Below, in pieces: positions 22,529 through 37,419 of a stretch of 64,000 bases of DNA; the first letter of the stretch is position 1, and each line of letters starts with the position of its first letter. The position numbers were made by a program, and so were the translations under genes. Source of the stretch: Chiua virens. Taxonomy: Eukaryota; Basidiomycota; Agaricomycetes; Boletales; Boletaceae. The DNA lies in the NCBI GenBank assembly GCA_019787685.1, contig JAHNUO010000012.1, positions 1,054,001 to 1,118,000 of the forward strand. Reading direction: 5' to 3'. The notes beneath the pieces are model-generated. The model saw only the letters and a program-made list of their open reading frames with translations. It searched no databases and had not been told where the DNA came from.

Positions 22529-24561
22529 GGTTGAATTCCATGTCCAACGAGAAGCTAAGTAACGATGACGCAAAGTCAGGGGTACCCTGGACACAATGGT
22601 GAAGCAGACGTACTAGTGTTTGTCGTACAACTCCTACCGGGAGTCCTGCTTATCTTCGTCAATCCCATAAGCACGTCGATGCTCAAGGAGTATACATACG
22701 CATTCTTTGCAAGAACCTTATTTCGGAAGCCTGGGCTGTTCATGTCTGCGATGGGGTGAAAGGTCGACGATGTATGAGCTGGTACTGATGGGTGAATAGC
22801 CGAGCTTGAAGACAAAAACTAGTCAAAACGCACCCCCTATCCCACCCAGAAAGAGTTCGTGGATGGCTTTGTCCGAACTCTAGTCAGTCACACCAAACAG
22901 AATGGAAGGGGACGACGGGCTAGGATTGATGGCGGGACACGTTGAGGGCGTTCCCCCTGCCAGTGGGAGGACTCGTCAGATGAGGTCAGCAACTGGTTCA
23001 AAAAGCGTGTTGGCAACGTGTTAAGCTTTACTTCATGTTAGGAATTGAATCAAATTCAAACACCAGGCGCATTACCAGAACTTGTATCCAGGCCTCAGGG
23101 ACATTCGTCGACGCGATTCCTACGGAATACCTGGAACGGCACCCGATCTGAAGCAACATTAATATGATCATCGCGGTTCCGGCCACGCTGCAGACACCCT
23201 GCTAATACTACAATGTAGCCACGTTTTTATTTTCGACGCGATTGAATCCACCCACTTCATATCGCGATGGACTGCTCGCAAACACTTCCTTCATTTGCCC
23301 TGGCTAAACCCATCTGCAGCCAAGGTGATCAAAATCGATGGTCGAGTCGAGAATACATTGGACGGGCATGTTTACGACTGAATCGATGGGAAGCATGTGT
23401 TGGTCGGTGGGAACGAACTTGAAGGGAAAATTCGGTGCTGAAGCATAGACGATGGAGAGGGTTCGATGAACTACAATATTTCAGGGTCGCAAGATAGCAA
23501 GCAGATTGTGAGCGAGACAGGTATTGCGAGGGTATTTGATGCAGAGAGCAGAGGAATCGTGACGAGGCTGATCATGAAAGGACATGGGACGAGAGGCCAG
23601 GTAACTTTACAGGGACGATTTCAAAATCCGCTGCGTAGGCCCATCACAGCAACATTCGATAATCGAGGGCTTCATTCACCATCTCGACGCATCAACTGGG
23701 ACCACGCTCTCAAATTGGCGCATCCACGGCGATCCTCGAGTCGGTGCATCATGACCTTCGAGTTGCACTGAGCAATAGAGCATACATACGTTGCAGCATC
23801 TGCAAGACCATCTGGGGATGCAGTGGTCCACGAACAGATCAGGCTTCCCATCCAGTATGCTGACAACATCGCCGCTATGACCATATCCACGAATAACAAC
23901 ATTGCGACGAGCACGAGCAACACCATTGGTATAGCCGTGCAGAACTGCGATATGAAATTATCGCATCCCACTGACAAAAGACTACTCGGAACCTTCAAGG
24001 TGACCTCACGGACTTCCAGCGTCCTTTTAAGGTGGAGTCGCGCCGGCTCGTTGCTTTAAAGCTCCATTTGCTACACATACTGCCAGCAAGTCGCTTCCGA
24101 CGGTCCAGTTCAGCAGTGTGAACTGGACCGTCGGAAGCGTTCGGTAACTTCGGTTGCTGGCAGCTGCCAAAACGGATTCAAGCTCGCTGCCATTCGCCGA
24201 GAACTTGACCAACTTCGCTGCAAGCGCTCCTTTTCGCGCTTGATGAACTCGATCCAAAGTTCGAATACATGACATCCACCAACGGTACGATCAATCACCT
24301 GCCGTTCGTCACTTCATCACGGTCTCCGATGCATACAGCGAGTATACAATTATTCAGACCCTCGAACAGGTCAGGCATGTATCATTTGACTGTGGTGAGA
24401 AAATAATCGATTATTGACGTGCAACGACGCATTACATGAACATGACAACTAAGTACACAAACAACTGAACGGAAAGAGTGAGACTCGGAAGTTTTTAAAT
24501 TTGAAAGGTGAGAAATTATCCATCAAAAAAGGAAGTACGTCATGGAAGAACGTTCATTTTT
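22529..24561. other. Unassigned spacer with a possible minus-strand membrane protein relic
   Basis: 22576-22815 (minus) shows a short ATG exon and intron layout resembling the 5' end of the GTPase gene but without a P-loop. Around 23790-24300 (minus) two open pieces follow each other: a basic segment (ELWIEFIKREKERLQR) and a hydrophobic one (TAIPMVLLVLVAMLLFVDMV). They could be exons of a small membrane protein, but I cannot join them convincingly. A long palindrome lies in the first piece. Confidence 0.35.
24080..24163. repeat. Long nested inverted repeat
   Basis: Perfect 21-bp arms at 24092-24112 and 24119-24139 surround a 6-nt loop GCAGTG. An outer pair CTGCCAGCAA (24080-24089) and TTGCTGGCAG (24154-24163) extends the hairpin with an asymmetric internal loop. 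Confidence 0.95.
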
Positions 24562-25491
24562 TCAACAGACAGATCCGCCGAGAACGCTGAGACCGACCAA
24601 CATCAGAAGGCCCACTGTCACTGTCTTTTCATATGACATGACAGACATGCTGTGCGATGCACCACTCGTGCTAGTACCTGACGTTTGACGCGTCAGAACA
24701 ACCGTCATGACCCTTGTACAGGTTACGAATGAACATACCTCCTAACGCGGGGCTGCTTGAGCTGCTGGAAGGCGCCGCGCTCACGACGATAGTCGTAGGG
24801 TTGAACCCAGCAGGGGTCGATGCTTGCGTCACAACGGCCTTGGAACTGGTAGTGGTTGGAACAACCGCAGTGACGGTGGGACTCGAGCCTGATCCATTTC
24901 CGCTGCTACTTCCACTTCCACTGCTACCTCCAGAGCTGCCCCCTCCAGAGCTACCACCTCCGCCAGAACCACCAGCAGAGCAGGTGTCACTTCCAACAGT
25001 GCAACTGGATCCATTGGGACAGCCTTGAGTTAGAAGCGATGACAGTCAGCCGCAACCAGAATTCTGATGAAGACATCATTGACGTACACCCGCCAAACTG
25101 GTCGTTGCAGCAAAAGCTGCCTACATCGCAGTACTCCGTCGCGCTACACTAGGTATTCTCACTCAGTTTCCAAGATCCAACTACGCGTCACGAAAGACAC
25201 CTACACATGTACTGCCATCCGGAGCGCATTCGTCGGGAAAACTCGAACAAGCAGCTGTACAGAGGCGGTTGTCAGAGAACCCAGGCAACGCAAAAGAGTG
25301 GAAAGTCACAACGTACACCATCCGGTTTCGCATCCACTTCCGCTTTGTCTCATGGCAAACTTTGGGTTGGGGGGAACCAAAAGCTGGGTGAGGACATGTG
25401 ACGAACTGTGCTGACGCGAAGCGGAGTCATCTCCGGCGACCAATTGCAAAGACAGCAGTAGAGCGACGACCTTGAAGAGGTGTGACAACAT
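24562..25491 (-). CDS. GPI-anchored Cys-rich secreted protein, paralogue 2
   Basis: Signal peptide MLSHLFKVVALLLSLQLVAG, a spacer, then CETGW followed by introns at the same places as in paralogue 1. The Cys-rich core reads ACSSFPDECAPDGSTC, then YCDVGSFCCNDQFGGCC, then PNGSSCTVGSDTCSAGG. A Gly/Ser stalk (GSSGGGSSGGSSGSGSSSG) and a Thr/Ser/Pro stretch follow. The last exon ends in a hydrophobic tail (VGLLMLVGLSVLGGSVC) at TGA 24562-24564, consistent with GPI anchoring. It has fewer Cys-rich units than paralogue 1. Likely a cell-wall or surface protein; its function is not known to me. Confidence 0.8.
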
Positions 25492-25537
25492 CTTAAGGAA
25501 AAGACGGATCGGTTCGACTGATTTGTGGTGTACCTGC

Positions 25538-25544
25538 TTTTATA
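25538..25544 (-). promoter_or_regulatory. TATA box of Cys-rich paralogue 2
   Basis: TATAAAA on the coding strand about 50 bp upstream of the ATG at 25491. Confidence 0.6.
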
Positions 25545-25559
25545 CAGTCGGAATTGGCA

Positions 25560-28435
25560 TACCGTAAGTAAAACCCCGCGTTGATGCCTGTGATTTGTCC
25601 CGAGTGCAGAACAAAAACGCGCTTGTGTACCCTTGATCGAAGTATGGCGACGCAATGACATTCACTGGCAGTGGCGGTCCCATCAAGGGACAACGCCAAG
25701 CCTTGAGCTTTCAGGGACGGGACCCGACGGAACGTCCAATGATTCGCTGAAAATCTTGAATAGGCGTCGAGGATAACTATTACGATGAAGTTTGCGTACT
25801 TACAGTAGCAGTAGTCTTACCGCGGAAATTGTTGTGTATCCGACTCGCTTGGCGCATGATTCTATGAAACCATGCCAAGCTGTCAAGGAGCACAGGAACT
25901 CTGATCCATGCTGCCAGTTCGGTTCTACTATGGTGACAAGGCGGGAGAATGGAAGCCAGACACTGACGGATACTGGTACAGTCATCCACCAGCACTTTAA
26001 ACACCACCGGCACTTTGAACAAACCCACACCATGCATGAAATTCAGCTCAGATATACAAAACTAATTGACAAAAATGGGGGTACTATCCGACAGCATAGT
26101 TTCCAGTAGTTTTTAGTATCCTCGTGCTGTCTGGGAAAGAAATGATGAGACTTTTATGTCGTATTTTTTGGTAAATGACACATTGCTCCCTATAAAAACA
26201 CGTCGGGGCTGAAAAAAACTATGTATTACATGTGTAGAGGTCTGTTCAGTATAGTACAAATAGTTGAGATCCCAATCGAACTGTTGTAATTGTGCCAGAG
26301 AGCTGCCGGTTGAGCAAGTCTGCTCAGCTGCTATCAGTGTCGCTTGCCACGTGATATGCCTTATATGGCAGGACCTCGCTTAGCTACCCTTGATGAGCAC
26401 GCACATGCAAGGCTGGACGCGTTAGAATGAAGAGACACGTCGGTTACATGGAAAGAAGATGATGGGGCAAGGAAGCAAAGAAACAAGAAGAGAAGGGAGT
26501 ATTACCAACACAATTGCACCTTTGAGAGGAAGAATGTGAACTTGCCAAGCAAGAAGGGCGGCAAAAGGGCTGGGACAAACCAACACGGCGCACGCGGAAA
26601 GCTGGAAGGTGCAATTCCCAAACCCAATATTAACGAGGTTGACGGGGGCACGGCTACCGAAGCGCAAGGCAGGAACGAGAGCGACGGGGGCATACGGTCT
26701 GAGGGTGGGAGCGAGGATGAGTGAGAGGTGATAACGCTTAGCGATATCGCTTACGCACGATTTACCGCATTTGGACTGTTCAAAGTGCTGGTGCGGCGCG
26801 ATAATGGGTCATTTTGGGTCGTCGAGTTTATTGTTCATTTCCTCATCAATTCATATTTTCTAGACCTTATGAATCAATAGTAATGCTAGAGTACCATGCA
26901 TCATATGTATACGATCTAGTATATTTGTGGTGTTGTGTTTTCTACGTGACTTGCAAATTTGTTGTTCAAAGTGCCGGTGGATGACTGTATGTACCTACCC
27001 GCGAAATGATGTAGAGGGATTCAACATGGTGATTCAGTGAATCTCGCGAGTTCAACGATGGTCAATTGGTACCTTGAATTAGTCACTGTACATGTAAGTA
27101 TGATGGGGTAGATTCAAGTTACGGTACGGAAGCACATTTACAGGCACGAGCGGTGCCTATTGGTCTTTCAATTTGCGCATAAGTACTCTTCGTCGCTTGC
27201 AGGTGAGGCACTCACCCCTCACTGACTCCATTGCGAGTCCGGACCTCACCCACTCTTCTCCTGGTCCAGACCCCAGGGTTACGGACGTCGGATACTACAC
27301 CCTGAAAACGTGGTGGACTTGGATGCAGCAGCGAAGTTCCGCTCGCTGCTTACCTTCCCTACTGACAATGCACTTGCACAAAGCAACACACACGAAAGTA
27401 ATATGGGCCTTCAAGCTCCAGATCTCAGATGTGAACTTAACCCATTGCTTGGACGAATGCTCGGATGAGACGATCGTCGAGCATGATAACCGCGGCACAA
27501 TTTGACGAATGCCAAGTTGGAAGTATAGCTTCAGTGCGCAGTACGTCCGTATTTACTCTATCATTTTCCGACGCCATCCACCAGCGCTCAGTCTTATTGC
27601 ACTGGACACGCCGGTGACCGCTCCGCTCACTGGCAATCCTGACTGCCGCATCTAATGTTTCCGTAGCAAGTACCTCGGTCGAGTCAATGAGTCCTGTACG
27701 TGTTGCCCGCGACGCCGTCCACCAGCCAACGCTCGGTCGGTTCGCTGTCCATGTCTCCTTCGGTTCCCCCTCGTGCCCAGCATCCGAATTGCTGTTCCAA
27801 ATAACGACGACAAACTAAATCCAGTGTCGTTGTCAATAAGATAAATTTAAGGTAAGCGTGGACATGGAGGCGGCCGCCACCAACCGGGATGGATGTTTAA
27901 ACGATGACATGGACCCTGATCCTGTCGGCGGCGTGTTTCCGGGAAAGAAGGCAAAAAGGTCACATTGGGTCGCTTACTGATGAGTGATTCTGATGTTAGT
28001 CCACGAGGTCGGCTGGCTGTACGATTGTGCATGGAGTGAAACAACTTGAAGGACGTCCATACGTAAAGCGGTAAAAGGAATTCAACCCCGAGTGGTTCTG
28101 CCAGTCGGCGGGATCACCTTTTGCCAATACGTTTTGAGTATGTACGTCAAGTTGTACATACCTCAGGCCTCAAGCTGAGTTAGCTTCTTATAGCCTGTCA
28201 GTTCTTGATGCATAGAACCACATATAAAACTAGCAACACTATCCCAGAACGCTTTCATCAGCCTGGATGGGCTGTGCCAGTGGTTGTCTATGCCTGAATT
28301 CAGGACGGCGCTACTGTTTCCTCACGTACCTCATTTGCCTCTGCGGAAGCTTCTCGTTCACTAGTTGGTGGGTTGAATTAGAGCTGGAAGTTTATGGGTA
28401 GTACGGTACAAGTCTATTTGGCCCCTGTTTGCGAT
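25560..28435. other. Gene-poor stretch
   Basis: Nearly 2.9 kb with only short overlapping open frames on both strands and none with a recognisable motif. I see no RNA gene or transposon end here. Confidence 0.45.
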
Positions 28436-28439
28436 CACA

Positions 28440-30570
<2,131 letters not shown>

Positions 30571-30627
30571 CAGTGTTAAAGTCGCTGCAGATGTGAGAGA
30601 AAACGATACCGTTCGTAACCTAGACAT

Positions 30628-33600
30628 CGGTGATTGTCCAAGTTGTGGGCATTCACTGGGTCACCGGTCACCTCATCCTGAAGATCAATCAGCTAGTCAG
30701 TGCCAATGGCCTCAACCTGCATTTGCGACTCACCAATGTGAGGCGATGAAGCAACCCTCTCCTTTCGGCGAGTCCAGAGTCTCCTTCAGCCTCAGGCTGC
30801 TGCCGGCTCCATCTTCCGGCCCCGCCACTGGCATCCGAGTCCGAGAACCTGAAATGCCAGGATCCAATTCACCATCAGTGAGTCCGAGTCGTTCGGAGTC
30901 GGAGTCGTTCCCGCTCATTGAACGATGGTCGATGGCGGTTCGATTCGGCCCACTGGCGTTCCAAGTCCTGGACCTCCTGGTGTGGATTCGGTAGAGCCTG
31001 AGCAGATGGAAAGAGTCGCAGGGAGCGCAAAAGCGGTAGCGAGAGATTGGAGTGGGGCATGAGCGCATGAGCATGAGCGTTCAGTGAGGAGTGAACTGGA
31101 GAAGAGAGGACGATGGAGGGTCGTTTATATAGTCTTCCGCGCATGGCCACTGTGTGTTCTCATTCAGCGCGGAATGGGCATATCAAAGGACGGGAATACT
31201 GTAGTCTGACAGCCTCTAGCAGGAAGGAATTCGAACTTGCATCACTTTCAGGGTAGGTGCTCAACGTCAACGTTTCAAATTTCAACCATGAGGAGCATAC
31301 GCGGGATTTGACAAGTTACGACTTGAAAGTTGGCATCTCGGAGTTCTACAATTAGAATCCTCGCGATAGCACTCATTGAGCGTGCCAGGCCCATCTGAGA
31401 TTCCTTTGAACGGATCATCGCTTGATAGAAGCAGTCGCACGAGGCAGCGAGTGACTGTCCGACTTGGCCAAATGGCGGACAGGGAACGCGAATATTCCCC
31501 AACTAGAAGAATACCAATATCTGCTGCGAAAGGCAGCTAGCTTCCAGCAGATTATAAGTAGGCGATTCTTCCGACTCGTGTGCCAGTTTTATACATTATA
31601 TATTTTTCTCTGGGTTTTCGTACGGCAAAAGCTATGGAAGAACATACAGACGACAGACAGTGTACGCGTCAACTTACAAACCACTGCAAACATGAACTTA
31701 CCGCCAAAGAAAGAAAGTCAAACTGAGTCAAACTGGTCAAGAAAATGAAGAATGAAAAGAACCAGATGACCTTCCGAATGCTAGATTCCGACCTGTCCTT
31801 AAGTCGATTTCAGGTGACGGCGATCCCAGGTATGCCAGTGAGTCGAGTCCGAAACATGCGCACCGAGAGTTCCGAGTAGCAGCCCATGATGAACGCGAAG
31901 CGTTGTCCAACCTTGACCATGCCTCGACATTGCCATGAATCTTGTTCCGAATGTCTTGCTTGAGCGTCGCTAACCTTGTCCACTGCAGCTCCATATGTCT
32001 GTGCAGACTGTACCCTGACGTCGACCGTGTCCCGTAGACGGAAGCATCTCCCTTGTTCGACTTGAATGGTCCTGATTCACCGTAACGTTCCCGTTCCATC
32101 GACCTCGTCCACACTGTCACGAATTGGTGTCTCCAGCTATCATCCCCGCGGCTATTGGACTTTGCCGACGCAACGTTCCAAGTCTCCGTTGTTGTGGTCG
32201 TATTCGTATCGTCCGTACCCACCTCGTCGCAGGAAATCGGTACAATCGTACGCAAAGGCGTGGTGAAAATCCAGATAGGTGAAACCAGGCAAGAGTTGAG
32301 AACGCCATATTGCCACCACTGCCCACGACCTTTCTCTGCGCCCTAAGTGGGCATGCAGGAGAGAAGGCATATGTAAGCAGTGGAAGCGGAAGACGTTGTC
32401 ATGAAGGGGAAGGAATGCTGGCTTAGTGGATGTTCATGGTTCTGGCGGATCGGGAAGGCACTGCGGCGACATTGGAGGGCGACGAGGTTGTGGAAGGGGA
32501 GGGAGACAATGGGTTGTTGGATTTTTTGGAGTGTGTCAGAATAGGATATGCGCTGAGGCTTGTGTGACGGAGCTGATGCCGTTAAGGTCGAGTGAATGCG
32601 AATGCCGGAGATATGACACTCGGATGAGGGATGGAATTGAAGGATGTCGGGGAACATTACGGGAGTCTTCGTGGATCGCACCATTCTTGTCGAACAACGA
32701 ACTTCGGAAACGCGAATTATCCATACGGTTTGAACCTAATTGGGTCTTGGGTCGGTCCTGAAGCTTGTTGATAGGACCATAGGCACAATCTTCGAAGCTG
32801 AGCACACAAGTGGTGAGCGTTAAAAAATGATGAATGAGTCGATCATACCATGAATTGTCCAAGGTAGGCAGAGAGCGAGAGAATCGTCCGCGGTAAGAAA
32901 CCAACCGAGAACACGTGGCTTCTTAAGCTCGGAAAACGTTGGAAATGATGAGTGTTGTTGAGGGGCAAACAATGATGACACCGCCGAGGGCTATTGCGGA
33001 AAGAGGGAACTGGATTCGGTCGGTTGACTCGATGTGTGTCCATGGATGTTTCAGACCTGGGATTGCGTCGAAAGGCGAAGGACGGTCACCTGTCTGCCTG
33101 GATCGACCTCAGGAGACGGAGAACGGAAAGCTAGACAATCAGAAAACAGAAGCCAAAAGAACAGAAGGAAGAGAAAAAGTGAAAGTGCACCCCAAACGTC
33201 GCTACACTGTGTGTCGTCCGATAGCTTTGCCGTAGATTTTATGACCGAGACAATACCGATACTGCTATCGGAAAGGCTTCAGGGGAGCAACTTGAGGAAG
33301 ACTAGAACTCACATCCGAATCCAATGACCTACACATGGAAATTGTATTCAATGCGCACGGATGGCAAGGATAAGAGTGCATACCTGAGACATATAACTTG
33401 AGATCGAGCCACGTATATCTGCCAGTGAGTGCGCGACATTGAAAATACATCAGGAGAGGGATCATCAGAACTCACCAAACCGAGAAAGAGAGACTAAACT
33501 CCAGACGAAGAATGAATCTGAATGAAAAAGAAATGCTGGTGGCGAAAATGTGCCGAGTCAACTACGGTTCCTAGAAACAAAGAAGAATACGCACTGCTGA

Positions 33601-33909
33601 TAAAGGAATGACGATAGTTGGAATTGGCTTCGGAATCAGGATGATCAGGATGACAATGTGAACAGTAAATCGCAGTCAGAGCGCACCATAACTGCCAAAG
33701 AGAAACTGTGCTGCAAAGGAGTGACGCAAGTTGGATTTCCGGACCTTGGATGAAGGGGTAAAGGGGATAATCTAGTGCCTTACAAGCGAGGCAAGGCCAC
33801 CAGAGGGACCCGTGGACCGTACCACAGAGAACGGCTATCTCTGCGTGTGTGGATGTATGCCTTGGACGGCAAGGAAGGCGAATCCAAGGACTTTAAAGAG
33901 ACACCTTCC
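30628..33909. other. Gene-poor stretch
   Basis: A TATATAA-like box near 31115-31125 (minus) precedes overlapping short open frames at 30730-31100, none with a known motif; a small gene there is possible but unproven. From 31200 to 33900 I find no supportable gene. Confidence 0.35.
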
Positions 33910-36002
33910 TCAGCAAACGACGTGCCAAGCGAGGGCTTGCGAAGTCCCGTCAACGTTCGGTGCGCTGGTCAAAGATGGAGTGAACTTGAGAGGCGGAGTA
34001 GGGGGATAGATCGATCCCTCTGTGGACACCTCGCTATCAGGTTCAGAAGTCCAGGAAGTTGACTCAAGTGAGTTTCGCCCTGAGTTGTCAGGACTCGACG
34101 AATCCACAGGGCCTGGAACATCTGTGTCAGCCTCGTCCTGGTCATCACAGTCGCTATATTCGGAATCGGAGTCGCTGTCCTCGGAAAATGAACGAGCATT
34201 GAAATCCAATTCAAAATCGCGGAGCTCTTCGAGCAAGCTCCGCATGATTTCCGGGGCGTCGCGAATCGCAGCAAGCTTGGCGTCATGGAGCGAACTGCCT
34301 GACAAGTCGTCGTCGCCATCTTGAACGCCTACGTCGCAGCTCGAACCCGTCAGTGCTCGGTCGGTCTCAGTGAGCTCTGAGAAGCTGGGCAAGCCAGGTG
34401 AGGGAGAGATCGTGACCACCTCTTCTGGAATGGCGACCATGAGACTTTCAGTGGAATTTGCCAGCTCAACCACACCGTATCGTCGTCGCGTATCGAAAGA
34501 CGAACTCAATGTCTTCGGCGATATCCCGTTGTAAGGTGAACAAGAAAGGCAGGATTCGGAATCATGCCACGAGTTCTGGGACAGATCCTCCTCCGATTCT
34601 TCAAGGATGGTAGAGAGCGGCCGTGCATGAACTGAGGCGGTCGCACTGAGGGTCTGTCTGCTGAACGTCAACGAAACCGCGTCGTATACCGGATGATCTT
34701 CGAGTGCGCGTGTTGACCTCGGGATTATCGTCTCAATCCCAGCATAAGGAGAGCAATAAAAATCTGAGTCAGAGCCGAATGACGAACTCTCGGAAAGGGC
34801 ATCCTCGAACTGTACCGGAATGGCGGGCAGTGGACGAGCGATCGTCATGGTCCCATTCCTGGAATTGACGTTCGACCTAGGGGGCACGTCGTAGGGCAAA
34901 AGGCTTTCAACCTGAGAATCTGACGTCGGTGTTTCCGGCGGAATCCCATCGTAGACTCGGTGGTATAAGTCGAACTCCGGATCGGGACTAGAGGATCCTT
35001 GGCCAAACTGTTTCGCGACGCAGCACGGCTCTGTCACCAAGATGCCACCATATGCTGCGCAGTAGCAGCCGGAGTCGAAATCCGAGTCCAAAGATGCTTC
35101 ACGATATTCCTCCAGGCTGCAGGATAATCCCGGAGGAAGCGTCAAAGTCTCATAGTGAGGCGAGCTGTAGGAATCCGGTTCGGGAATCTGAGGTCTCCTC
35201 GTTCGAAAGCTCCTCGTCCGGTTCCCCTGGGACAGAAAGGAATGCCCCTTTACGAGTGGTCGTCCCGATTGCGTCGATGGTGAAGGACACATTGATCGAC
35301 GTGCTGGTGTCGTAGGGAGGAGGTCGCCTGAATCCTGGCCTCTCAACCTGACGATGTCCTTCGGGGGCACGCTTGATGCTGTCGTCGCTGTCGTCGCCTT
35401 CATCATCACCTACGTCCAGGAAGGAATTCATGCCGAACGGTTTCGGCTCGGAAACCTGAGGCTCTTGTGCTTCCTCTTCGACATAGATCGCAGGGGCAGA
35501 AGAAGTTGGCGGATGAGACTCCACGGGCTGCAAACCACTTTCAGTGAAAGGTTTATGATGTGACGCTCAGTCTACTCACGCTCCAGCCAGTAGGATGGAA
35601 ATGCCTTGCATAAACCATGCTTACGTGCTGCGAGGAACAGGTGTCAGTTCGCGCAAGAAGAATCTATAGACATCGGCTCACCTCTACCCCAACATCGATG
35701 TCCACTGGCGCCCGGCAGTCTGTAGCTCCGTTGCAGGCAGTATCCGAGCCGCGACGGCCCAAGGTCGAGAAGAGACCATTCCAACCTGGCGCCCAGGAAC
35801 GACTCTTGGCGGAACCCTTGGCTGTTCCTCTCTTACGCGAGAAGTAGGCCGCGATTGATACGATCGCCACCACGGCAACCAGCAGGCCGCCGGTCCCCAG
35901 TAGGACCTGGGACTGAGCGGGAGGAGGCTGCCCGGAGTTGTCGACTACAGCGGGAGTGGGGAGAAGTGCGAATGCGTCAATGCTCGAGGGGATCGGAGAC
36001 AT
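33910..36002 (-). CDS. Single-pass membrane protein with long Tyr/Ser-rich repeat tail
   Basis: Exons 36002-35682, 35627-35580 and 35527-33910. The N-terminus is a short Pro-rich outside segment without a clear signal peptide, then a membrane helix (VLLGTGGLLVAVVAIVSIAAYF) followed by RKRG, so the long rest should be cytoplasmic. The tail is a divergent tandem repeat: PYD-type words (PPPYDTSTS, LLPYDVPPR, HPVYDAVSL) alternate with LSxxS...DSDFYCSPYAGI-type words (DSYSSPHYETL, GCYCAAYGGI, DFYCSPYAGI, SCLSCSPYNGI). A surplus base near 35190 is needed to pass from the repeat ending LSNEET to PDSYSSPHYETL; both sides match the repeat pattern, so the break is real in this sequence. Function unknown; the tyrosine words could be docking or phosphorylation sites. 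A TATAAA lies 53 bp upstream of the ATG. Confidence 0.65.
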
Positions 36003-36054
36003 GATTGTTCGATGGCAACTGGACTGAGGGACACAGGACAACAAGAGAGTAGTC

Positions 36055-36060
36055 TTTATA
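36055..36060 (-). promoter_or_regulatory. TATA box of repeat membrane protein gene
   Basis: TATAAA on the coding strand, 53 bp upstream of the ATG at 36002. Confidence 0.6.
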
Positions 36061-37192
36061 GCCCTGGCGTGTCAGCCTCAGTTTACATTCGGCTGACATG
36101 CCAAAGTGAGGTAACATGGTCAGCCTCCTGCAAGGTTTTTGAGCCAGGACTGACCAATTCGATCTGCGGAGCTTTTGGAAGCACGTCATGGTTATGATTA
36201 GTGAGAGACGCTTGAGACATGCCTGGCTAGCTCATCGGATGAGAGTGACCGTAGTACGAAACCCTAGGTAGTTGTGCCTGTCAACCGCAACCAACTTACA
36301 AGTAGGATACGGATTTGTACAGTAATATCATATAAATAGCTGTGCGCAATAATCAACCTGCGTTGCCCACACGTCGTCAGTGGATGCGCGTACCAAGACA
36401 GTAAACGGTGTAAGAAACACGTACTCAACGTATCCGGCACTAGGTATGGTGGCTTCAAGCTTCTCCTGAGATGCACTATGTGCAAACACAGCTGCGAACA
36501 GCGTCGTTGGGTCTTTGGCGATGAAGATTTGGTCGACCGTCAGCCACCATTGATGCAAAAATTTGGAATTCGCATCAGCAGCAACCGACCTTAAGCCAGG
36601 AGCCCTCCGCCGTTCGATATCAGTGAAGAAAGGGGGGAAACGATACCGAACAATGGGAATGCCAGTGGTGCGAGCTGTTGGGAAGGATGGAGGCCGAGAC
36701 CAAGACGATTCATGCTTTCTGGAACGCTAGAGCAAGAGCCACTGAGTCAGACCTAGTGACACCTAGAACAAATTTAGGTGACGGCCGGTCATGACGATTG
36801 ACCTGGTCCGATGGCGGCCTGTACTATGTAGCGACAAAACTTCGCTGGTTGTTTGGTTTCAAGGCTGTTGCCAAACAACTCCAACGTCGTCAGCGCGGGA
36901 AATGCTGTATCACTTCCGAGTCACGGTCAGCGTTGAGTCTTTTAATGGCTTGCTATGGTATTAGTCTACGCAAATTAATCTTCAGGTCGTCCGAACATTC
37001 AGCGTATCATCTCCGACTAACAACATCGGCGTAACACCAAACCTCAAAGGAAACACTCGCGATCCTTCAACTAACAATATTGTTCTTCAAGTTACATCGA
37101 ACCCTCCTGTGTAGTAGCGCTTGAGATTCGACCTTTTGATGCAGCTCAGCCACCTTACCTGCTTAGACTGGGTTCACTTTCTCCGCTCCAAG
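36061..37192. other. Intergenic, nothing recognised
   Basis: Short open frames at 36264-36558 (minus) and 36798-37034 (plus) lack motifs. No RNA gene or repeat is evident. Confidence 0.4.
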
Positions 37193-37405
37193 TCAAAAAA
37201 TATCTGTGCCGGATTCGAGACCGTCGGTTGCTGGGGCGGTGATGTGTAAGTCTAGTGTGTGCCGCTCGTTTGTACATTACTTACATTCAAGCTCTCCCCT
37301 AACTTGCATAGGGCCGATGACATTCAGAACGGGAGAAGCAACGGCTAGCTGCGTGGCCAATATCAAAGCAATCGCCATGACACGCGAAAAGACGCTGAAT
37401 TGCAT
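37193..37405 (-). CDS. Tiny secreted peptide precursor (52 aa)
   Basis: Two exons, 37405-37285 and 37230-37193, separated by a 54-nt intron with GTAAGT donor. The reading starts MQFSVFSRVMAIALILATQL, a typical signal peptide ending near AVASP, and leaves a mature part of about 28 residues (GPMQVRGELES, then DGLESGTDIF) without cysteines. A TATAAA lies on the coding strand near 37495. Too short to recognise; it may be a secreted signal or effector-like peptide, or a decayed gene 5' end. Confidence 0.5.
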
Positions 37406-37419
37406 GTTTCAAAACGTTT

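Noticed and set aside
23310..23440. Third V-ATPase E fragment (a stretch reading IDGRVENTLDG)
   Set aside because: Only a few residues resemble the ITIDNTLDE part of VMA4; no other landmark of that gene is nearby.
31195..31270. tRNA-like TTCGAA on the minus strand
   Set aside because: The supposed T stem does not pair and no acceptor stem can be drawn.
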